Positions 59,005-64,000 of a stretch of DNA of 64,000 nucleotides are shown here, in pieces. Source of the stretch: J054 sp965223095. GTDB taxonomy: Bacteria > Pseudomonadota > Gammaproteobacteria > Steroidobacterales > GCA-2729495. The notes under the pieces are model-generated. The model was not told the DNA's origin and made no database searches. It saw only the letters and a list, made by a program, of their open reading frames with translations. The position numbers and the translations under genes are program-made. Location of the stretch: assembly GCA_965223095.1 (NCBI GenBank), contig OZ244979.1, positions 1,612,001 through 1,676,000 of the forward strand, given 5' to 3'. How positions within the stretch are numbered: position 1 is the stretch's first letter; each line of letters opens with the position of its first letter.

Positions 59005-60267
59005 CTAGCGGGTAGCTGGCAGACGCGACTGAGGCTTGTCGAAAACAAGTTGCACGTCGCTGATGGCGCGTTCCAAAAAAGCACCTTCGCAGTAGCTAAA
59101 ATAGTATTGCCAAGTACGAATAAATTGTTCTGAATAACCCAAGTCGCGCACTTGGTTAATTTTGCTCATAAAGGCCCGACGCCAGGCCCGCAATGTATGC
59201 GCGTAGTCAACACCAATATCCTGCAAGTCGATAAGTTGCAGATCTGAAGTGTTTGCAACTGACTGCATTATTGACCCGATGGACGGCAGGCAGCCGCCGG
59301 GGAAGATGTACTTTTTAATAAAGTCAACGGTCTTAATATGCCATTGATAGTTTCGATCAGCCATCACGATAGCTTGAATCAGCGCGCGTCCTCCGGGTTT
59401 TAAACGTTCGCTACAGGTACGAATATAGCTATCCATGAATTCGTGGCCGACTGCTTCGATCATTTCAACAGAAACTAATTTGTCATATTGACCCTCTAGG
59501 TCACGGTAGTCGCGTTTAACGACAGTTACACGATCGCTAAGCTTGGCTGCGGCGATTCTTTCGCGAGACATTTTGTATTGATTCTCTGAGATCGTCGTCG
59601 TAGTTACTCTGCAGCCGTAGTTACCCGCGGCATGCATCGCCATGCCGCCCCAGCCTGTGCCGATTTCAAGCAAGTGGTCGTTTTGGTTTAAAGCGAGTTT
59701 GGTACAGATCAGATCGAGTTTTGCAATGGATGCTTCTTCAAGGGAAGTAGCTGGTGTAGCGAAGACACCCGCGGAATACATCATGGTGGGATCGAGAAAC
59801 AAATCAAAAAATTCGTTGCCCAGGTCGTAATGCGCGCCGATGTTGCGACGACTGCCGTCACGGCTATTGCGGCGCAGCCAGTGCGCCGTGCGTAAGAAGG
59901 GTCGTAGAAATCGGGTCAGTCCGCCATCCATGGCCTGCATCAATTGGGGGTTACCCGAAAAAACCCGTACAACGCTGGTCAAATCCGGCGTTGTCCACTT
60001 ACCCTCGATATAAGCTTCGGAAGCACCCAGCGGTCCGCCCAGTAAGATATCCCAGTAGGCAGAGTTGTCGCTTACCGTGACATGACCCTGAGGGCCATTG
60101 GTGCCCCCGCATTCCATACGGCCGTGAGCATCCTTCACGATGAGGCCGCCATGGCTAATCGCCGATAGTTGTCGGTGAAAGACTTGTCTTGCTAGTCCGC
60201 CAGTCCCCGCAGCGGCGTTATCAGTCGCTTCCAGTTTGTTGCGGATTGTTTGTTGGTTATCGCTCAT
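59005..60267 (-). CDS. Cyclopropane-fatty-acyl-phospholipid-synthase-type methyltransferase
   Basis: SAM-dependent enzyme of 420 residues from ATG 60267 (the frame extends upstream to TTG 60336). SAM motif LLEIGTGWGG at about 199-208; RRNIGAHYDLGNEFFDLFLD and YSAGVF are the CFA lipid-binding blocks. It methylates unsaturated phospholipid acyl chains to cyclopropane or methylated forms. In several proteobacteria relatives of this type lie with DUF1295 genes in photooxidative-stress clusters that can make furan fatty acids; DUF1295 follows 1.3 kb away here. The exact product cannot be read. Confidence 0.9.
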   Translation of the reverse strand: MSDNQQTIRNKLEATDNAAAGTGGLARQVFHRQLSAISHGGLIVKDAHGRMECGGTNGPQGHVTVSDNSAYWDILLGGPLGASEAYIEGKWTTPDLTSVVRVFSGNPQLMQAMDGGLTRFLRPFLRTAHWLRRNSRDGSRRNIGAHYDLGNEFFDLFLDPTMMYSAGVFATPATSLEEASIAKLDLICTKLALNQNDHLLEIGTGWGGMAMHAAGNYGCRVTTTTISENQYKMSRERIAAAKLSDRVTVVKRDYRDLEGQYDKLVSVEMIEAVGHEFMDSYIRTCSERLKPGGRALIQAIVMADRNYQWHIKTVDFIKKYIFPGGCLPSIGSIMQSVANTSDLQLIDLQDIGVDYAHTLRAWRRAFMSKINQVRDLGYSEQFIRTWQYYFSYCEGAFLERAISDVQLVFDKPQSRLPATR

Positions 60268-60716
60268 CCGTTCTGAGGCTTGCAATCCAAAACGCTTTGT
60301 ACCGCGCCGTCGGGATCGAAAAATGGCCAATCTCAAGACGACCGTCGCCTAGAGTGTAGCAGGGATGCAATGGACAGCGTCAGTTGGCCGCCTGTTCCCA
60401 GGTCGACGCGTTGCAAGCTTTCTCAGCTTGCGCTCTAGCGGCTGACCGCATTTGTGGTGGCAGGCATTTATCTACGCCGGTTTCCCAGCTTGGCTTGCAG
60501 AAAACCGCAGCCTTGAATATGCCGGCGTTGCTATTTAGAGCGCATGCCTACATTTGCATAACTGCATTGGATAGCTGCGTTACATCTGGCTTGCTTGTCG
60601 CTATTATTCGACGCATGTTTAGCGGTGTCAGTTCATTCGATCATCCATAACCACGGCTGAGGATTTCTTACGCCCAACGCATTGCGTTTCTGGTCCAAAG
60701 TCAGTGAGGCCAACTC
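60268..60716. other. Divergent intergenic region
   Basis: About 450 bases between the methyltransferase and the NTF2-like lipoprotein gene. An 88-codon open frame (60384-60650) has no ribosome site and is not called. I see no palindrome or clear promoter. It should carry both divergent promoters. Confidence 0.35.
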
Positions 60717-61337
60717 ATGTCATCTTACGAAAGTACGAATAGTCGGTTTCTCGTATTGCCATCTATCACGATCATGCTAGGCGTCTTGCTGGCAAGTTGC
60801 GGGCCAGGGCCTAAGTCCTCGCCGCAAGCCCTCAACGAGTCCTACGAACTGGCGTTGGTACGATCAGAGAAGATAGCTAATCGATTCGGCTCTGGATCCG
60901 TGCGCGAGCGGGAAATGTTGGCAAGATTGTCGAACTATTTCGCGGACATGACAGCAGCATCGGTGGCCGCGGAGACGTCCGCTGTCTATGCTGAGAATGC
61001 CTATCTAAACGATAACATCGTTTTTCTTGAAGGCGCTGATGCCATAGAAAAATACTTTAGCGCTGGGGCTGCGAAAGTTGATCGCTTGAATGTGGAGTTT
61101 CTCAATGTTGGCCGTTCGGGAATTGACTACTATATTCGTTGGCGCATGAGCATACTGAGCGACCGTCTCAATGATGGTCAAGCTATGGTTTCTTATGGCG
61201 TCTCACATTTTCGTTTTGCTGACGATGGCCGTGTTCTCTTGCACAAAGACTTTTGGGACGCTGGCACGAGTGTTTACGAGTACTTGCCTTTTGTCGGGGG
61301 TATCGTGCGTTCACTAAGGGGGCGCTTGGCGCACTAG
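60717..61337 (+). CDS. NTF2-like (SnoaL-fold) lipoprotein
   Basis: Protein of 206 residues, GAGG 8 bases before the ATG. A lipoprotein signal (LGVLLASC, lipid Cys about 28) is followed by a single NTF2-like domain: LARLSNYFADMTAASVAAETSAVYAENAYLND, AIEKYFSAGAAKVDRLNVEF, YIRWRMSI and FRFADDGRVLLHKDFWDAG. Such domains appear next to CFA synthase and DUF1295 genes in photooxidative-stress loci. The ligand is unknown, possibly lipid-like. Confidence 0.8.
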   Translation: MSSYESTNSRFLVLPSITIMLGVLLASCGPGPKSSPQALNESYELALVRSEKIANRFGSGSVREREMLARLSNYFADMTAASVAAETSAVYAENAYLNDNIVFLEGADAIEKYFSAGAAKVDRLNVEFLNVGRSGIDYYIRWRMSILSDRLNDGQAMVSYGVSHFRFADDGRVLLHKDFWDAGTSVYEYLPFVGGIVRSLRGRLAH

Positions 61338-61548
61338 CATGTCCGCTTGCTGTTGTGCAATCGGAATTTTGCCAGGTACCTCGTGTTCGTTGGATGATGA
61401 GGTGGCGTAAAACCCGGTTGCGATGCTTGTCCGGCTCACGACAACTCTATTTTTCTATGCATGGCCTAATGAATTTCGAGCAGCGAGCCCCGGCGTCGGT
61501 GAGGCGCATTTTTGGCTGGGTTGGTCACTGTAGCGGCGAGTTCGTATT

Positions 61549-62331
61549 TTGATTTTGCAGACTTTATTCAGTTCGCTGCTCGTTTGCCTCTCTTTCATGC
61601 TGATTATTTGGCTGCTCAGCGTGGTCGCGAGCGATGTCAGTATTGTGGATATTTTCTGGGGTCCCTGTCTATTTGCCGCCGGCCTGACTTATGCCCTTAT
61701 CCTTGCGCCTGCAGGACCCCGCTGGTATTGGGTTTTAGCAATGCTGGCGCTATGGGCGCTGCGCTTGGCCATCTACCTGAGCCTACGCAATCATGGTCAG
61801 CCCGAGGATCGTCGCTACCGGGCCATGCGCGATAAGCGTGGTCAATCGTTCTGGTGGAAGAGTCTTTATGTGGTGTTTCTAACACAGGGCATTTTGGCCT
61901 GGATATTGTCCTGGCCCTTGTTTGGCGCCATGGGTAGTCAAACTTCGTTGGGATGGCTGGACGCTCTGGGTGCTTGCTTGGTTCTGTTCGGCTTGTGTTA
62001 TGAAACAATTGCTGATTGGCAGCTTGCTGCCTTCTTAGCTCAGCCCGATCATGGTTCAGGGGTCATGACTAAGGGCTTATGGCGCTATAGTCGCCATCCC
62101 AACTATTTTGGCGAGTTTTGCGTGTGGTGGGGTTTCTTTTTGTTCGCCGCTAGCGCCGGTGCGTGGTGGACCGTCGTGTCACCTTGCATGCTCAGTTTTT
62201 TGCTGTTCAGAATATCGGGCGTAGCCTTGACCGAAAAGGACATTGCGCTGAGGCGGCCAGAATATTCGCAATACTTGCGCAGCACCAGCGCGTTCTTTCC
62301 TCAGCCACCAAAGGCTGAGTTCGATAGATAA
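61549..62331 (+). CDS. DUF1295 membrane protein (steroid 5-alpha-reductase-like)
   Basis: Protein of 260 residues with about seven membrane segments and a TTG start. Family blocks: VSIVDIFWGPCL, LRLAIYLSLRNHGQPEDRRYRAMR, GLWRYSRHPNYFGEFCVWWG and the end LTEKDIALRRPEYSQYLRSTSAFFP. The family contains NADPH-dependent reductases of lipids or sterols and membrane methyltransferases. It is commonly near CFA-synthase-like genes in light/ROS-controlled loci. The substrate is unknown; a fatty-acid or lipid reductase is plausible. Confidence 0.9.
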   Translation: MILQTLFSSLLVCLSFMLIIWLLSVVASDVSIVDIFWGPCLFAAGLTYALILAPAGPRWYWVLAMLALWALRLAIYLSLRNHGQPEDRRYRAMRDKRGQSFWWKSLYVVFLTQGILAWILSWPLFGAMGSQTSLGWLDALGACLVLFGLCYETIADWQLAAFLAQPDHGSGVMTKGLWRYSRHPNYFGEFCVWWGFFLFAASAGAWWTVVSPCMLSFLLFRISGVALTEKDIALRRPEYSQYLRSTSAFFPQPPKAEFDR

Positions 62332-62404
62332 TCGGCGCTTAGCAAGCCGGCATCTTGGTGCCTTAGTCGGGGGTAAGATCAGGCAAAACGTTAGGAGTTG
62401 ATCA

Positions 62405-62440
62405 GTCCTTCGAGGGTCGGCTGATGCCAAAGCGAAGGAC
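62405..62440. repeat. Hairpin between convergent genes
   Basis: GTCCTTCG and CGAAGGAC are exact complements with a 20-base loop. It lies between the DUF1295 stop and the end of the minus-strand NTF2-like gene. It may help end both transcripts, but there is no T-tract. Confidence 0.35.
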
Positions 62441-62489
62441 AATCATCAGTATTTTCCAGCCTGCTTCTAGCTGAGCTCAAAATCTTCCG

Positions 62490-63155
62490 CTATTCTTTCC
62501 CACGCAATTCGGCACGTTTCTTGCGCACGACTTCCTTGCGACGTTCACGCGCTGCTTCGTAGTACTCATCCCAGTCGTCGTCGACATCCTTTTCGTAAAG
62601 GCCTTCTATGTAGACCATGGCCGTCTGCGGTGACTCGGCCCAATGTATATAGCGCCAACCATCATCGGTGTTACGCAGCACGGCGCTGACCCGAACATTT
62701 TCACCGATGGCGTTACCCATGACGGTTTTCATATGAAACCGCATTTCCCAGATAGCAATGGCGAGGTTTGGACCAATTTGCTTGACTTGAATCTGGGACA
62801 TTTCTTCGCGAATGGCGTCGATGATGGGATTTGGCCGCTCGGGGTCTAGATAGTCATTGAGGCGATCCCAACCAACAAACCATTGTGCTTGTTCTTCGGC
62901 GAGATAGGTGGGGTAGGCCTCGTCGGGGTCCCATAGTTCCAACACGGTGGCGTAATCTTGCGAATTCCAGCGTTTCGCTGTGTCCAGAATAACTTGCGTC
63001 ACGTCGCGTTCGATATCGGCATCGACTTCGATGGGCACTTGGGGAAGAACTACTTTATGGCCCCCGGCCGTACTCGTGGCGTTTGCCAGCATGAGTCCCA
63101 CGGTCAGCAGGATGGTGAGTAGCTGCGATTTCTTGCTGAGACTGTGATTAATCAT
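62490..63155 (-). CDS. Exported NTF2-like protein
   Basis: Protein of 221 residues, AAGGA before the ATG. A signal peptide (LLTILLTVGLMLANATSTAGG) precedes an NTF2/SnoaL-like domain: VILDTAKRWNSQDYATVLELWDPDE, WFVGWDRLNDYLD, PNLAIAIWEMRFHMKT and GWRYIHWAES. The C-terminus is a charged helix (EYYEAARERRKEVVRKKRAELRG). Function unknown; this is the third exported NTF2-like domain in the window. Confidence 0.75.
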   Translation of the reverse strand: MINHSLSKKSQLLTILLTVGLMLANATSTAGGHKVVLPQVPIEVDADIERDVTQVILDTAKRWNSQDYATVLELWDPDEAYPTYLAEEQAQWFVGWDRLNDYLDPERPNPIIDAIREEMSQIQVKQIGPNLAIAIWEMRFHMKTVMGNAIGENVRVSAVLRNTDDGWRYIHWAESPQTAMVYIEGLYEKDVDDDWDEYYEAARERRKEVVRKKRAELRGKE

Positions 63156-63323
63156 TTGTATTTTTCCTTACCAAGACCAACAGACCAGTGTTGAACAGAT
63201 TGACAGGATGGCCAAGCTAAAATTATATGTCGTAACTAAGGCGCCGGACTAAGCGTTACACTCTGCGGCACCATCGTTCGGATGCCCTGGGCCCGGGAGC
63301 ACTCGCCGGGAATGCGCGGGGGG

Positions 63324-64000
63324 TCAAAACCACGCACGCAAACCAATCACCGCGCGCCATCGACCACCTGACTGATCAGCCGGGTCGTGCCCCAACTCGT
63401 TGCGATAGTCTTTGGTGTAGCTCAGACCGACATAGGGTGCGAAGTCCGGACGAATTTCGTAGCCGAAGCGCCAACCAGCGGCAATTTCGGTAACGCCTTG
63501 GTCGATTCCCGATTCGGGCACATCGGAAAAAGCCACATTAATCTCGACGCGCGGTTGCAAAACCCAACGTCGCGTAATACGTAGCCCATATTCGACCTCG
63601 GCGCGGGCCGAGAGATCTCCGTCTTCGCTGACGAAGCCCACTAGATCGACCTCCAGTTGGTAGGGTGCCAGACCCATTACACCGACGCTCGCATAGGAGC
63701 TTGTAGGCCTCGGTCTCGGATCGTGGCGAACGCCCAGTTGCAGGTCCCAATAGCTGGAGATTGCGCGACTATAAAGGGCCTGCAGTTCTGCGTTTTCTAT
63801 GCCCGGGCCGTCGGACCATTCTCCTTCGGTTTTCAGCTGGGCCTTGTGGACGTCACCACCGATCCAAGATTGAATATCCCAAAGCGCGGCATCGGCGCCA
63901 GCGCGTGCCTGATACTCCATTCGGTCCGCAGCTACCATGATGTGCCAGTCCGCAGCTTGCGGGTCAGAGGAGGCTTCTGCGGCATACAGCGACAAGCTTG
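63324..64000 (-). CDS. copB: CopB copper-resistance outer-membrane protein (body, N-terminus off the edge)
   Basis: The frame is open to the right edge, so the N-terminal part (signal peptide and Met-rich region) is missing. The visible 225 residues cover the CopB core: ALWDIQSWIGGDVHKAQLKTEGEW, AELQALYSRAISSYWDLQLGVRHD, VGVMGLAPYQLEVDLVGFVSEDG, EYGLRITRRWVLQPRVEINV and the final IGLRAWF. It is a beta-barrel that helps remove copper from the periplasm. CopA would be expected just upstream, beyond the window. Confidence 0.9.
   Translation of the reverse strand, partial: SLSLYAAEASSDPQAADWHIMVAADRMEYQARAGADAALWDIQSWIGGDVHKAQLKTEGEWSDGPGIENAELQALYSRAISSYWDLQLGVRHDPRPRPTSSYASVGVMGLAPYQLEVDLVGFVSEDGDLSARAEVEYGLRITRRWVLQPRVEINVAFSDVPESGIDQGVTEIAAGWRFGYEIRPDFAPYVGLSYTKDYRNELGHDPADQSGGRWRAVIGLRAWF

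Noticed and set aside
60384..60650. 88-codon plus-strand frame
   Set aside because: No ribosome site, no domain, and composition unlike neighbouring genes.
1..64000. tRNA, rRNA, CRISPR, prophage or insertion sequence
   Set aside because: I scanned for T-loop consensus, regular repeat-spacer arrays, integrase and transposase motifs and found none.

Overview
The window reads as a chromosomal segment of a free-living, probably marine, gammaproteobacterium. This rests on gene content (SlyX, Uup, DinB, alanine racemase, MscL, dodecin, a VPLPGA-type PEP-CTERM protein, CopB, many exported oxidoreductases), moderate GC, and dense coding with GTG/TTG starts and frequent 1-8 base overlaps. The taxon is an inference. 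I found no rRNA, tRNA, CRISPR array, phage or insertion sequence.

Region 1 (1-8945) is a signalling operon. It holds the tail of a probable YfiR-like protein, a CHASE8 hybrid histidine kinase with HPt domain, a REC-PAS-GGDEF-EAL response regulator, a PotD-like periplasmic binding protein and a second hybrid kinase whose core is a close paralogue of the first. It looks like a multi-input phosphorelay onto c-di-GMP. Region 2 (8936-13216) has dinB, alr, a Tat-exported Rossmann protein and a Spy/CpxP-like protein.

Region 3 (13390-25232) is rich in exported redox proteins: DUF547, DUF1838, a flavin-reductase-like protein, a decayed MFS transporter, a CpcT/CpeT-like lipoprotein, an exported CbiX-like protein, two c-type cytochromes (one fused to thrombospondin-3 and GLUG repeats), a membrane protein, a propeller-NTF2 fusion, a membrane-anchored Rossmann protein and a PNPOx-like protein. 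The CpeT-CbiX-cytochrome run is the most unusual gene set here, because all three families normally handle tetrapyrroles.

Region 4 (25029-45501) mixes housekeeping and catabolic genes: slyX, a peptide-binding protein, an isochorismatase-type hydrolase, an RRM protein, an LLM oxidoreductase, a TPR/2OG-oxygenase, two peptidyl-prolyl isomerases, a Rieske oxygenase, exported SDRs, uup, HupE, an alpha/beta hydrolase, a TauD-type dioxygenase with an 18-bp-arm palindrome upstream, a PEP-CTERM protein, a repeat lipoprotein and a metzincin-motif protein. Region 5 (45816-53842) has an acyl-CoA ligase-thiolase pair, a HerA-like ATPase beside a beta-CASP nuclease, dodecin, mscL and a DUF4332 protein.

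Region 6 (53969-64000) resembles a dispersed light/photooxidative-stress set: a ferric-reductase-like membrane protein, an exported SDR, a B12-binding protein with the CarH W-x9-E-H signature but no MerR domain, DUF427, a FabH-like synthase, a cyclopropane-fatty-acid-synthase-type methyltransferase, NTF2-like exported proteins, DUF1295 and the body of CopB. Five Rossmann/SDR proteins across the window carry export or membrane-anchor signals, which is unusual for NAD(P)-dependent enzymes.
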